Source: Ottelia alismoides
Taxonomy: Eukaryota; Streptophyta; Magnoliopsida; Alismatales; Hydrocharitaceae
Length of the DNA: 64,000 nt
Direction: 5' to 3'
NCBI GenBank assembly: GCA_037367405.1
Contig: JAZKJV010000153.1
Span: 62,001 to 126,000, forward strand
The notes beneath the pieces were generated by a model. That model was not told where the DNA came from. It did no database searches and saw only the letters and a list, made by a program, of their open reading frames with translations. Shown here piece by piece: positions 33,384 to 47,205 of this stretch. Position numbers and translations under genes: made by a program. How positions within the stretch are numbered: the first letter of the stretch is position 1; every line of letters starts with the position of its first letter.

Positions 33384-34357
33384 ATATTATCTATATCCAT
33401 TTTGTGTCGCGGTATTGAAGGGATCACATCCATTAGCATGTATTAGGTCAAGAATACCCTTGCATCTTGTAACCTTATTACGAAAACGTATTCTAATCAT
33501 TTTACCTCGAATACAATGTTCACATGTAGGAAACATTTGGACCTATGGAAAATCTAAGGGTACATCTTTTATCAATCTATTGATCCTATCAACAGATAGA
33601 TGACAAAGTCTTTGATGTCAAATCATGTTAGAATGATTTCCATCCTCTTTGGTTCTTTTAGAGATTTTATCAGTGGCAGTAACATTCATGACATATTCAT
33701 TAACGCAAAACTCATAGAGTCCACCAGAAGTTAGAACACAATCCATAATATATTTATCATAACAATTTATGATAAGTTTATTACAAAGTAAAAATGAATA
33801 TCCATTTCTAATTAACGTAGATACAGATATAATGTTCCTTCTATCATATGGAAGATAAAAACATTCTTTAACTATTAGGACTCTCTCACTAGATAATCAT
33901 AGTCTATAGGTCCCGACGACGACTGTTGCAACAGTTGCAAGATTCCATCTGGATGGCTATCTCCCCTTCATCAAGATTCTTAGTTTCCTGAATTGTATGC
34001 AACAAATTGCATACATGAACAAAAGCACCAGAATCGATGATCCAACTGCCTTCTCTTCCTATAAGAAAATTGATTTCAATGGTAAAAGTAGATATTATAC
34101 ATGTCAGGGCTTTACCTTTCTCTGCAGATTTAAGGTATTTTTGTCAATTACGCTTCTAGTGCCCCCAAATTCTTGTAGTGATAATAGACATCGGTCTTTT
34201 TCAATGCCATCAATGTGGAAGCATTAGAAGATGGGCCAACGGCTTGACTCTTCTTCTTCTAGGACATACCCTTTCGAGACCCCTACTTCTGACCACACTT
34301 CCCCTTGACCTATGTCACCATTATATAACTAGTGGGATTTTCCTTCTTCATTACGTC

Positions 34358-34790
34358 TTATGCAGACTTTAATGAATCCATTAAGCAAGCATTAGTCAAG
34401 TTCAACTTGTTCATGTGGTACGTTACCACGTAGTTATTGAAAGACTTGGGGAGAGACAATATAATGAAGTCAGATTGCACTTCTACGCTCATCTCATCCT
34501 TGAGAGTTTCCATACCTGACAGATAACCAAATATTTTAATTACATGTTCACAAACAGAAGTCCCTTCCTGTATTTTGTAATGAATAAGCTCTTTCATAAC
34601 GTTATAACACTGAGTGCGGTTGACATCACCGAACATCTCTTTGATGTTCAACATTATATCTTAGCAAGTATCCATATCCACATGTTTCTTCTGAAGAACA
34701 TTGGACAAGATCCCAAAATACAACACCTGGCCTATTTATGATCTTCATCATATTTTTCATTGAACTTTATTTCTTCCGGTGTTTGAGGCA
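34358..34790 (-). pseudogene. copia gag fragment
   Basis: The minus strand from 34790 reads MPQTPEEIKFNEKYDEDHK followed by a stop, then after further breaks MLNIKEMFGDVNRTQCYNVM and VCEHVIKIFGYLSGMETL, SDFIILSLPKSFNNYVVTYH. This is the capsid-like gag domain of copia elements. At least two stops interrupt it. The zinc-knuckle part is not recognisable. Confidence 0.82.
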
Positions 34791-34931
34791 TTGTGTACTT
34801 ATTCTAATACATAAGAGATGTGATCCACAGAGAGAACAAGATCCAAATTACGGATCCAGTCCGAGTAATTTGGCCGGGTCAACTGATTGACCTCTAGTAG
34901 CCTGCTAAGTAGGTTCATGGATATCAATATC

Positions 34932-37918
34932 TGAAATTAAGAATGCACTATATTAGAATGTATAAATAATTATATATTAAAAATTTAAAATTTTGTTTAA
35001 GGATTTTCAATAAAATTAGTCTTGTTCTTTTAAATCTGAAAGTTCATTCCCTTATTCGCTTTCAAAGCAAGAGATGTATTTATTGCTATATCTCTAACAA
35101 GATATGGGATCTCCTTTTTTTAACCTTTTTTACATACCAATAATATGAGAAACTGTAACTCAGATAAAAAGAAGAGGGAACTCATTTTGACTTGCAAGTC
35201 CAAATTGCATTTCTCAATTCCGTCTTCAACACTTGGGCCCACCACCCCTAAGGTGATGTTAACCCGTTGTTAGTTGAACCAACCGTCAACAGGATTAGCA
35301 CTCGTTATGTGCAATCTAATATCACCCCAACAATATGAGAGGTCGATATTTGGGTCTCCATGCATACGTCCTTACTCTTTTGAGAAGCAACGAGCCTGAT
35401 CTTTGTGCACTTATATGCATGAGCGATCACTTCGGACATGCATCTCCTACATATAATCCATGGTGATGGAACCCTTCGCCTTGACTGGAGACCGTGGATG
35501 TCATTTATATGATCCTCCATATCACATTCAATTAATTAATTATTATGAATCATAATCACATAACTACTTCTTCCAAGGGAATTACAACTCTATTCATAAT
35601 AGAGTGCTTATTTTAATTGGATTTAAATAATTTATTCATATCAAATTAATTATCAATCTATTTCAATCAACCAATAAACATTTAGAATTTTCTTGATATT
35701 ACTATATAGTATACACCCTCACAAGTACATATTATTTTATATTTTAATAATTAGAGTACGACTTGACTTACTCACATTATTCTTTCCTCAAAATTTGATT
35801 CGGTCAGTACACTCGAGTTACGATGGGAGGGAGCATTTCCTTGACATGCAAGGTACTAGTTAGTAAACCAAGTCAGCATACTCAGAGTAGACACCTCCAT
35901 CATTCCGTTTGAGAACAATACAAAATAAAGCTAATGTACTTGTTGTTTTATCGATCAACTTTGATGACCGATATTGTATTATATAATAATTTCTCAAAAA
36001 AATTAAGCATCTTAAAATATTTTTAAGATCCTAAAATTTCTTAGCATATCAAGCAACCATGTTTTACATGTAAAAGTTATCCTACAACTATTGTAGGATA
36101 AATTAGGAGTTTTCATGAAACATACATTCAATGCTCAATGATGTTTAATCAATTATTTTCATAAAAATTAAGAATAAATTTAATCAAGGAACATTCATAA
36201 TCTCCACGATTTTCATTAAATGATAAATACATTAAGTAAGAAGATTTGATGATCCAATAATCATCTATCCCATCTCCATTAAATATGCAATATCTTGGGC
36301 AAACAGAGCTGGAATCATCGAAAAAAATCCGAGCGATTTTCTGGTCTGATTCTATACTTAATGCAAGTGTTTATTTCATGTTCCATGATGAGCAAATAGT
36401 AAGAAAATCTAATTTCCTTACAGATCCGTGAATACATGCAAAAATAATTTTATAGCTGGAACTCTTCGAATTTTAATTATGTACTTTTAGTACCAATAAT
36501 AGGATACTATTTTTGGGACATATTTAAACATTATAAATGCATTTTAATAATAAAAAATATGTCCAAAAATTGCACAAATAATATATTTTTATTTTAGCTA
36601 AAAACCAATTCGAATCTTGCATCTCATGCAAAAACAATGAGTCCCTACACATTGGAAATACAAACCTTGTTCACCTAGGGTTTTAGATCATATCCATGAC
36701 CTAGACCAATGATCTTATACCTCTTGAAGGTTATGGAAAAAAACATTAAATGCATCATGGAAGCGTGAAGATCACACCATATGTTATCGGAAGCGACTAG
36801 TCATACTAGTTGCTCGGGGCAACATGATTTAAATTTTTAAAGTGATGAAATAATATGATCCAAGAACACTTCTCGAACCATTTCATCAAGATCACAAAGA
36901 AGATATAGGAATTCCTCTTGAAGCGTGGTTACGATCGAAGTCTCTAAAGTAAGAGACCACCTGTCTCAAGTCCGACCTGACAGAGGAGATGCATGCAAGC
37001 ACATTGATGAGACGCATCCTTCTCGTAATCCAAGATGTAGATCCAAGCAATGGATCTCCTGATTTCGTCAAACAAAATTTGAGGTATTCTTCTCATGCAA
37101 GGAGCATCGAGAAAGACAAATATCCACGAGTGGTCGAAGCGGCAGCATGACGGTATAACGACGACGGTGATCCTCTCTAGGTCAAGAGATGGCTACTCTT
37201 GAAAGAGAGAGAGAGAGAGGGTGTGTATGATGAGAATGAGAGATAAAGGCTTGCAATTATATTGTGTAAAAGAAGAGCTAGGGTTGCGTTTTTCTTTTAT
37301 AATGTTTTGAGAGTCCATGAATTACAATCCATGTACAACACAAAATCAATGGTTGAGATTGATTTGTTTTTCTTTCATCGACCATGGTTTTGTTGTAAAA
37401 ATTTACAATAACAATTAATTTAATTTAATATATATTGCGTAATCAAATTTATTCAATCAAATCAATACCCCCAAAAGGATTAGGAACATGCAAAGCTCAT
37501 TCCAAGTTGGGGGGTGGGGGGGGTGGGCTAACTTGAGTCTTAATTCAAGAGTGGTCGTCCACACTCCCCATATGGAAGGGCTCTCCTTCTGCCTATTATA
37601 TGAGATCACATATATCATATAAACCTTCATTATATGCAACAACTTTTATTGCATATTATTTCACAAAAATAAATCTAAATTATTTTGTGACAATTTCAAT
37701 CATGCCATTGAAAATTATTAATCATATTCATACACCCCAAATAAAATATAAATTGTATTATCAAGTTCAATGTGAATCCAATTCACATCAACATTTAATT
37801 TATAAATACTATTTACAATTACCTCTCTCTAATATATTATAAATCACATTTATAATAAATATGATTAGTATAGATAGCACTATCCACATTATTCATATTC
37901 ATGATAATTAAATCATAT
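34932..37918 (-). mobile_element. copia 5' LTR remnant
   Basis: The segment lies just upstream (on the minus strand) of the primer-site-like sequence. Its outer part, 36718-37918, repeats 7246-8462 in direct orientation, as expected for an LTR pair. The LTR start is missing: similarity stops at 37918. The inner part, 34932-36717, has no counterpart on the left because that copy is truncated at 7246, so its assignment to the LTR is inference from position. Confidence 0.45.
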
Positions 37919-38161
37919 CATTGATCACAATCAGCTGAGTCTTCAATGCATATGTCAACATTTATAAATAATCAGCTGCTACAGTCATATTATCCATAAG
38001 GTCTAGTATTAATACCAACATTCTGCATGGAAGGAGGACGTAACAGTCCATATTCTAGTCCCTTATTTCCCAGTTAAGAAACATGTTTATTCTTCCAAAT
38101 TAAGTGGCTTTATAGAGAGCTTTTCTTAGAAGAAATATAGAGACTAAACAAGTACTCCTCA
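37919..38161. other. unassigned sequence left of the MITE
   Basis: No gene or clear repeat seen. It lies between the end of the copia-LTR similarity and the MITE target duplication. Confidence 0.4.
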
Positions 38162-38333
38162 GGACGGATCTTCTGTTGTAGCAGCCCCTCCTGTAACGCA
38201 TGGGATTCGTCGGATGAAGATCGGACGACCCGCATAGGAGGTCAGGGATAGTCGGCACGTATCCCGAGATCGTCCATTCCTCATCCGCTGGATCCTCTAT
38301 GTCACAACAGGTGTTGTAACAGCAGAGGATTTT
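38162..38333. mobile_element. MITE with 10-bp target duplication (copy 1)
   Basis: The 172-bp segment is flanked by perfect GTACTCCTCA repeats (38152-38161 and 38334-38343). Its two halves are inverted copies: ATCTTCTGTTGTAGCAG near 38168 pairs with the end near 38330, and the similarity continues inward. A 9-11 bp duplication points to the Mutator superfamily. Related copies lie in two introns of the pectate lyase gene. Confidence 0.8.
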
Positions 38334-39460
38334 GTACTCCTCATGGGTTGATATCTAATGTCTATGAAACATGCCCTTACAAAAAAGGAGAAGGATAGCA
38401 CAAGTAGGTTGTCTCTCACAACAAATAGACGGTGCAACCCCGCACATGGGATTGTAGAGAGTTAACCATCGCCCTTTGATTGGAATCCGTGGGGCCATAT
38501 AAACCCATGAGCATGTGTGCGTGCGCCATTCTCTTTCTCTGCTTCTAAAGCATGATCATGGAGACCTTCTACATGAGCTGGAAGATCTCTCTCCTTCCGT
38601 CTGCATGCGTGTGAATCCGTAGTCCAACCCTATAATGCAGCTGTACGTATTATACACCATTGGACTATCCAGAAAATCCCAATGCATGCATGCTGTCTGT
38701 GGATAAGTTTAAGCACCCACATGGGGCTCATGTGCACCCAACATGGGTTCCTCGTTGTGGACGTATCAGATCGAAACATCTCCCTGTCTATATGTCTGCA
38801 GGTTTTGTACATGCACACAAGATAGATTAGTGGCCACGATGCCAACTATTATCTGGCATTAATGTGGGGTTGGACTATTGTCTCACATGATATATCCAAC
38901 TTATTATCCCTGGACCCCATGACAAGGGCCCTAAAAAGTCCTGCAAATTTTGGAACCAAACACAAACCCAACCTTAAATAATGGATTACTGGGCATATTC
39001 TATGCTGCAATGGTGAACATCATCACTGCATATCTAGTGAATACTCAGAGATTAATTTCAATTATTCAACTAAGAAAGGGAATTCCGAATTCCAAACCGT
39101 ATCCATTTCTATGAATGAATACATGTGCTGATTTCGTTATTCATATACAAATTCGTTTAAAAGTGAATTCAAACATGCAAATCACTCTGGTCTCAAGAAA
39201 AATCAATACTTGTAAATTCATTGCAATATATAAATATATTTTTAGATTTATTTATTGTTGTGTATAATAATATTTTAAGCATTCTTCAGTCGTATTTAGT
39301 AGAATAACATGTGTCTATATCTGTATATAATTTGGGAATAACCTCTATATCATCTATTGTTAAATATATAGCGATAACTATTACACAATGCAAAATCACT
39401 ATTTACAATTAAAGTTATTCAAAAATAATACATTTGTTAAATTGTTTAAGATGAGTTATA
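38334..39460. other. unassigned sequence
   Basis: No protein similarity or tidy repeat boundary is visible. Short open frames on both strands show no recognisable motif. It may be low-copy intergenic DNA. Confidence 0.4.
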
Positions 39461-41771
39461 TAGCGAGAATCCATGATTCAACATCTTTATTCTTTTATTT
39501 TAGCTTAAAATATTTGACAAAACACATGTAAATAATAACTAGTTCCAAGTGATTAAAAATCTAACTTCATTTGTTAATATTGTATATTTATCACCTATTT
39601 ACACCAAAATAAAAGAACAAAAAAGTAAAGAAAAAGAAAAGAAAAGAAGAATGTATATTTAAAATAAATACGAACTGACCTTTACCCCGAGATCAAACCA
39701 AGCCTTGGAATGATTGACAAAGAATAAAGTAGTAGGAGATATAGTTCATAACTTCTTATAATTCAAGAAAACCAATGTCGCATTGTACATATACATCATT
39801 TTTAACCTTGTACATATGTTCACCTATTTTATTTATCATTCAGATAATATCAAATAAAATATTTTTTTCTTGAAAGTTGTTTTTAATAATATTTATTAAT
39901 TTATAAAAATATCATAAAAATTTATTTGTTGAATAAATAGATAATTATGATGAACCGAAATAGCCTTAAAAGCTAACTTTCAATGTTCATAACTATTTAC
40001 AAAAAATTCCAAATCAACCAAAATCTCTTGTAAACTTCATTTTGTAACTAATAATATTTATTTAAAATATCAAAAAATCATATAATAAATCGTGTGAGTT
40101 TTGGTGTTTGGATGCCTTTGTATATATGTACTATAAGTATATAAAACTTCTTTATTTTCTATGAAATTAAAAGTAGCTCCAACTAACTTAATTCTTTTTA
40201 TAAATTATTTTAAAAAATTAGTACAAATTTTAAAAATATAACTAAAATTATTTTTTAATAAATACTGATAAATCTCAAAACCAAAAAGCAGTAAAGCATA
40301 ACTTTCAAACCTCTTAATTCAGTATTACTCTAAATTGGGTGTGCTCACTTTTAAAGTTCACTTTATAAACTTATAGATAAAATAAAAGTGATTTCACTAA
40401 AATCAGATTTAATATGCAAAAAATAGGTTTTGGGATCTATTGGTATACTTGTATACATTTATATATCTTTATTAATTCTATTTATTTATTTCTTTGTAAT
40501 TTTGCAAATATCATATATTTATTTTTTTGTTATATATTAATTATATAAAACAAAAAATATTAAAATACAAAAATAATCAAAAATAAATTATTTTATAGGT
40601 ATAATGTACCTATTTTGTATATAATCCTATTTATTTATGCCATTAAATTAATAAATAAAAATAAAATAAAAACATATTTAAAATAATTTAATTATTTTGT
40701 AAATAAATAAATGATTAAATAATTAATTATTTCTAAAAATAAATATATGAAAATTAATTTGATGTATATGAAAGTATTTTTACATATGAATAAAGGGTAT
40801 TATTTATTTTTATCCTATTTATTTAATTTGTATAATTTACTAATAATCATAATAAAATACTTTTTAAATTATTAAGATTATTTATTTTAATAATTTTAAC
40901 AATTTAAAGTTATTTTGTAATTATTTCTATTTATTTCCATTTAATTTACGATTATGTCTTTTAGCGGATTTTGTCTTTATTCCACACCACTTCTGATTGG
41001 GCTAACTCATTTTCATCGCCCAAGGTCAACTGACTCCCTCCAGCCTGGACCCAAATAAACCTCATAGACTCACCTTCTTGTCCCTATTTTCCTGATCTCA
41101 TCACCTATCAATTTCCCTCGTTTTTAACAACCGATTAAACTCCACACATCCATGATTTTCTCCCATGCAAAATTCCACTTGAATCTATCTCATTTCAAGA
41201 TCTTATCCTCGTTTGAATTTCATCTTTCTCATTTGTATAAAGGCCTATAGGGTCTTCCATTTGGATCCATCCACCATTTTTCATCGAATTCCTTCAATCT
41301 CCAGCTTCGAGAGGAGTGACAATCCTCCATTGTTGAGTGAGTGAGGGAGATCAGGTTGACGCGATCATCTTCGTGAGTGCGCATCTCCACCATGTGTCGA
41401 TACAACCAACCTCCTCCAATGCTGTGAGTTGAGGCGAGAACCACGAAGCTCAGTTGAGCTTCGTCCCAGGAAACCTTCTTCATCCATCCGCATTGCCCCA
41501 GGTAGCCTATATTTCCTCCTCTTTCCCTTTTCGTTCCGTTTTTTGATTCGTAGTAGTAGAACCGCCCAACTTCTGATCATGAGGATTGGAGGTCCTTCGT
41601 CTTAGATCTCACTCTCGGTCCAATCGACTTATCGCACATTTATTCGGATCCATCTCATCTTCGAACTCCCTCTATTTCGTAATCTACCTCACATGTCTCA
41701 TCATCTCTGATCACATACGCTGATCGGAGACTGGAGTTTTATCCTTCATCCATCAAAGCTACGTTGTTCAT
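39461..41771 (+). mobile_element. degraded Athila LTR, plus orientation (5' two thirds)
   Basis: It opens with a decayed form of the tip palindrome and 'CATCTTTATTCTTTTATTTTAG', which match the young LTR opening. The block near 39600-39760 matches 'TTTACACCAAAATAAAAGAA' and the phrase leading to 'AGGAGATA'. The GC-richer block at 40990-41760 contains 'TGATTGGGCTAAC' and 'GGTCAACTGACTC', like 10150-10180. It stops where a minus-strand LTR begins, so the U5 side is missing. Confidence 0.6.
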
Positions 41772-44720
41772 TGATTAACCGAGAAATACAAGGGTCTAAA
41801 TGTCTCTCACAAGGCGGAGACAAAGTCGTTGTGGTGACCCTCTATAAATCCCAGCTAAATCAACAATTAACCCACAATAACAATCAAACAATGAGAAGCA
41901 AATGCGGAGTTAAAATTTATTATAACTCTACAACAAAAATGTATAGTACAAGTATGTGTAGAGGTCGAACACAGGGAGCAAACAAGATATATCAAGGCAA
42001 TAATGCTAAAAAATGGATGTGATGATTTGTCTATAAATGCTAATTTTTTGGGTTTTTAATTATATATATTTTTTATTTATTTTGATTTTTAATTTACTGA
42101 TTTTGTACTTTATTTTTATATTTTGTATTTTTGTATTTTTCTCTTTTTTAATAAGGATATAAACTACAAGGAATATATGTATACACTAGAGATAGGAGAG
42201 AGATAAAAATAGGGGAAAATAGTCAAAAAATTGGAAGTAAAGTGTTATTGTTATTTTTATATTTTTCTAATGTTTTTGTGATTTTTCAATGTTTTTCCTT
42301 TTTTTTGGTATTTTAAAGTCACAAATATTAGAAAATAGTGAATAAGGTTGCTGGCTGAAATTAAAATGAGGATGAAAAATATCAAAAAAAATCGAAACTT
42401 CCTCAAATTAATTTTAAAATAAATATAACAAAATAGGGGAAATTCAAAAATTGAAATTGTATTTTTAGGATTTTTGTGGAATTTTTAAGTTTTTTATGAA
42501 GATTTTAGGGGTTTTGTAATTTTTAGGAGTTTTCTTTTGAAATTTTTAGTGATTTTTGGACTGAAGTTAAAACACACGAAAACAAACAAAATATAATTTT
42601 TTTGGAATCAATTCTAAAACTTTTTATAATTTTGATTCATTTTCTAATGCAAACAGTGTTGAAAATGCATGTTTTTGATTTTTTATAAATAATAAAATGC
42701 AATAGAAATGCAAAAAATATGGTGTGAAAGAGTAGCTAAATTGGAAGCTAAGTTAATTTTTTTTATTTTTATAATTTTATAGATGCACGAAATAAATAGA
42801 GACAACAAAGAGAAACTACACTACTGGCAAGGGCATATATGTAAATATCTAGAAATCCAGGGGCCAATGTGCAATATTCCCACAAAATATATAACTAACT
42901 TACAAAAATCCAAGACCAATCACAAATAACAAGACCCGTAAGGGTACACCTGCAATTTCTCCAAGCCCGCGCGTGACTACGCACAGCCTGGGGAGGACTG
43001 AAATGCAAATACAAAAACCTTAGAAGCCTACTTGCAATTTTTTTCAAAAATATTACACTTAATAGAATAGTTTCTGGACTAAAACTAAATAGGAAAACTC
43101 ACAGGGGGATCATTGCAAAATTCCCACCACCCCCACGTGTACAGGTCACGTGAGGTGACATGGACAGGGACCTAAGTGCGAATAATGAAAGTTTGGGGGT
43201 CTAAATGCAAATCTTACAAAATATTCAAACTGCAAATGAAAGTTTTGATGCTATTAAATAAATACAAAAAGCATCAGGGTAATAGATACAAAATACCCAG
43301 GCTAAAGGACTCGTACGCGATCGGACGGCTGGCGGTCGCCCACTTATCCACGTGGCGCGCGCACAACGCGCGATGACGGTTCGATGATCCACAACCCATA
43401 TTAGATCTCCAAAGATTGATCAGACGGTGACAACGCGTGGAGATCTGACGACTGACGTGTGATCTGGAGTACCGGCCTGATCCAACGGTGCTGGAGGGCG
43501 GAGGAAGAATAGGGAAGCAACACCGACGAGGCGAGCTTCCTCGCTCCAGATCTCGGTCCTCCGACGGTCTTTGAGATCGAAAACCGACTGGTGGGCTCTT
43601 GTGGTCCTCCTCTAGCTCCAGGTGGCTCCAAAAATCTCCGGCGGAGGCTGAAGCTCGTGGAAGGAGGCGACGGAGCTGGAGGGCTCCACGAACCTCCGGC
43701 AAGACTTGCAAAAGGGATTAGAGGGTCGAGGGCAAAGTGCCCCGACCCCGCGATGGCGGAAAAGCGAAGTGGAATGATGGCGCGATATGGGTGGTCGGAG
43801 CCGCTCCGACGAGGGCTCGATTTGGGCGATTTGATGGACGAAACACAATGATTCTTTGGGGATTAGGATCCTAAAGCTACGAGGAGCAAAATGTGCAAAG
43901 AAAAGAGAAGAAAAGATCAGACCTCGAAGGTGGTATGCCTGAGGTGGGGGAAACCTCGAAGCCGGAGATGGCGGAGGTGGTGGAGACACCTCTGACCGTC
44001 CTCGACTTGCCCAACGACACGGGGGTGGAGCTGTCACCTCTAGATACCCGTAGAGCTCGAAAAGGAGGAAGGTGGACCGGAGGACTCAAATTTTGAAATG
44101 GAAACCGGGTCTGAATATAAGGGGTTGACGGATAGGCGAGGAAGAACGAGGCACAACGGATGTTTCGTTGATCCATCGATCGAGGTTGCATATGGGCGTG
44201 CATGACCATTGATCGAGGAACAAAAGTCGATAAAGTGGTTTCACGAAAAAGTGTAAGTCTTGGCCTCAAAAAAATCGAGAAAAAGGTTAAAAATTCGGTT
44301 CTGACAAGCTACAGGTGGGGAAGGACAGACAGTTAATCACGGTCAACGAGGATTGTCACCAGGTTGGTCCACATGGACCAACCAGGAAAAACCCTGTGAA
44401 AAATAGTTAGAAATTCATTTTAAATTAGTGAATGAATTTATTATTTTTAGATTATAAAATAAAAATATTTATTATTTTCTGAAGTATTTTATTGTGATTT
44501 TCAATTATTTTTTAGAGGTATAAAAATACAAGTTAACTTTTATAGACTTTAAAGTTATACAGATCTATATATTTTAATATTTTATTTTTATTTTGTATAT
44601 TTAATTTTATTTACTTTGTGTATTATTTTCTAAATTTATAAAATATTTTTATACACTTAAATATATTTTTATTTTCTTTTTCTGATGTATTTTGTACACT
44701 TAATATATCCTTATCTATTT
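41772..44720 (-). mobile_element. degraded Athila LTR, minus orientation
   Basis: It begins with a decayed LTR terminus (TGATTAACCGAG, compare 12858) and GTCGAACACAGGGAGCA. It then follows the nested LTR at 12858-16579 in order: an A/T-rich tract, short phrases such as GGGGCCAATGTGCAA, a CACGTG pair at 43134-43152, the GC-rich block at 43310-44160 and 'GGTTGGTCCACATGG' at about 44360. The outer end is lost. Open frames in the GC-rich block are not supported as genes. Confidence 0.7.
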
Positions 44721-45771
44721 TCATTCCTGATTTTTGAGTGGTGATTTTGGATCTAACTACATTCTCATGAGCACAAGGAACTCTCCATCATCTCCTCGAA
44801 CATAAAGGACTTGAGAGGGTGTTAGATGTTGGCAAGATTTGGAGACCTGGGGTAAAATATCTAAATATATCTGCTCTTCAGAAAACACGTATCAGGGTAC
44901 TATGATGAAGACTTCGACTTTTTCTTTGTTTTTCGTCTTAAATTGTGTTCTTCCCCCTAAGGTTGATAAGCAACCCTTCCTTTCCTTTCTTAATGACTAT
45001 TAGTAGGTGTATCTTTTATAGTTAAATATATAACAAGGAATGTTAGTGGATACTTAATTATTTAAATCCATGTTGTATATTGTATTTGTTGTTATATTCC
45101 TCGCAATGAATCATATAACAGTAGTTATTCATTGACTTTTTCCTATAATTATTGATTAATTTTGCAAAATGATTAACAAAAAATTTAATGAATAAATCAA
45201 CGGAAAAATCATTTTCATATGAATATTTAACAACTAATAAATATGGTATTCATTGTTAATTAGAAAAACAAAAGATATTTTGATAATCAATAATATTCGT
45301 TTGTTATATCTTTAATATTAGAGAATATAACAACAAATATTCAAATTATATGCTACCTTATACCAATTTTGATATAGTGTAAATGCATAACAACCAACAT
45401 TATTCATTGCTTTATTCTTTAAGTTGAAAATAAATTTCGTATATTTTGCTTTATTACTAGCAATGAATTAAATATCAGTTGTTACTCATTGTTTTTTCTT
45501 CTAATCATTGTTAAATTAACAAGGATAATTACATATTTGTAATTGAAAAGTCACCATATAATTTATTGGTGTATGAAACTTTCAAATGAATATGATATAT
45601 GCTATGAATTAAAAGAACAAAAGATAATTTTGCAATGCAATATTCGTTGGTATACTTTTAGCATGGAAGATTTGGTAACGTATATTCAAATTATCTATCA
45701 CCATATCTCGTGTAGCCATAGCTATTTAGGGAATAAAGAAAATCTGAAATAAGGGAGAAATCTCAGTTCTA
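44721..45771. other. AT-rich sequence with repeated CATTGTT/AACAAC motifs
   Basis: No gene is seen. Between about 45040 and 45700 variants of TTCATTGTT and AACAACNAAT recur in both orientations, as in subterminal regions of plant DNA transposons. A similar texture occurs in the pectate lyase intron at 50580-50990. No terminal repeats could be fixed. Confidence 0.4.
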
Positions 45772-45985
45772 TTAGGATGTGTTAGGTACGCGGGTTAGAG
45801 CAGGTTAAACTGGTAGAGGGTAACCCGTTTTTGTATTTTGATGTTTGGATAGAGGGTTAAACTGGACGTATGTTAGAAGTAGGTTTGTTAGTATTTCCCA
45901 AAAGAGCATGTACCTTAGAAACTTTTGCCACCTATTTGAACCACACACTTCAAATCACTATTATGACTATGGGATTAATTTGATG

Positions 45986-46146
45986 GGGCTTTTCATGCCC
46001 TAACTGTGTTACTTAATTTGTTAGAAATACCTGGATCATTGGATCTCATAAGAGTTTAGACATATATATTAACAAAGGTTGGCTTCCCTAACATGTCAAC
46101 AGAAGCCGTCAGGAAACTTATCATATCTCTTGGCATGTTAGTTACT
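45986..46146 (+). repeat. direct repeat A, copy 1
   Basis: This stretch of roughly 160 bp starts GGGCTTTTCATGCCCTAACT and runs through AACAAAGGTTGGCTTCCC to TCTCTTGGCATGTT. It recurs at 46765-46923 with about 95% identity. Confidence 0.85.
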
Positions 46147-46479
46147 TTATCTCTTGTTGATTTGAGATGTTATTTTAGATCATGTTAGGACTCGAATTTG
46201 TCTAGATTAAGTTTGGTACGTGTAATATGTACATTGTTATACTATTAATGTAACGTTTTAGATGTTATCTTGTTTAATGTAGTGACTTTTTGGGCATGTC
46301 AAAATTATTTAAAAAATTCATTTTTTATTTATGATTTGCTTCATGAAATGATTTCTTTAATTAATCAGTCGATGGATGTTGTGTCCACGTTTAATGTGTA
46401 TCTTATTAAACGTCAAATCAGAACAAAAATAATAAGAATATATTTTTAGTAAATTAAAAATTATTTGTTAATAAATAAT

Positions 46480-46765
46480 TTTCAAGATGACAATTTGTCA
46501 TTGCTATTACAACATTGGGAGACAACTTTTCCTGACGGAGAATTTGTCTCAAGTGACATTTAGACAGAACTATTTTCTATAGTTGTATTGTGACGGACAC
46601 GATATTTTTCTGATGTTCAAATTGTCCCAAATAGTATTCCCTACAGGACTTTTTCCGACATATTATTTTCGATGAATTAGCTGTCAAGTGGCACTATTTG
46701 CGACGGATTGGGCACTATACGTGAGAGAATTTGTCGTTGGGAAAAGACATTTTTCCTGTAGCGTG
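46480..46765. mobile_element. CACTA-like terminal region
   Basis: The segment ends GGGAAAAGACATTTTTCCTG followed by TAGCGTG. This resembles the inverted form of the CACTACAAGAAAAA terminus of plant CACTA transposons, preceded by GACGGA/TGTCGTTG subterminal motifs. The opposite terminus was not found. The end abuts copy 2 of the direct repeat. Confidence 0.5.
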
Positions 46766-46923
46766 GGCTTTTCATGCCCTAACTATGTTAGTTTGTTAGA
46801 AATACATGGATCATTGGATCTCATAAGAGTTCAGACATATATATTAACAAAGGTTGGCTTCCCTAACATGTCAACAGAAGTCGTCAGGAAACATATCATA
46901 TCTCTTGGCATGTTTAGTTACTG
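46765..46923 (+). repeat. direct repeat A, copy 2
   Basis: Second copy of the repeat starting GGGCTTTTCATGCCC. It begins exactly where the CACTA-like end stops. Confidence 0.85.
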
Positions 46924-47205
46924 GGATGGGCAGGGTTGAGGCATCCTCCTGTGAACAATATCTATTTGAAGGGTCAGGAGGGTTGGAATGATAATTGTGA
47001 TGTGATATTAATTATGTAATATATTAATTCTTTTGATGATTATAATATATTTTTTATGTTAATACTTTTATTTGAACATAGTTAAAAAAGATTATACCAA
47101 AAAAATGTAGGGTCAATACAAGTAATACTAACACAAGAATGCAGGGTTAGAGCTAGGAGTATATCAAAGTACTCCAGTGTACCCAAGCAACCGAACATAC
47201 CCTTA

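Larger units (their letters stand above)
31068..34931 (-). mobile_element. decayed Ty1/copia internal region, minus strand
   Basis: In minus-strand order the region holds gag, integrase, reverse transcriptase and RNase H, the copia order, broken by stops and frameshifts. It lies between a polypurine-type tract near 31075 and a weak TATTGATATCCATG-type primer site near 34925. It is the host of the Athila insertion at its 3' LTR. Confidence 0.88.
45775..47202. mobile_element. PIF/Harbinger-like element with TTA duplication
   Basis: The left terminus GGATGTGTTAGGTACGC and the reverse complement of the right terminus, GGGTATGTTCGGTTGC, are similar imperfect inverted repeats. TTA precedes (45772-45774) and follows (47203-47205), the usual duplication for this superfamily. 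No transposase frame is visible, so it is a non-autonomous derivative of about 1.4 kb. It contains a direct repeat and a CACTA-like end described separately. Confidence 0.6.

Noticed and set aside
46688..46939. 83-codon plus-strand frame across the CACTA-like end and direct repeat
   Set aside because: It crosses the boundary of two repeats and its other copy (near 46000) does not keep the frame.
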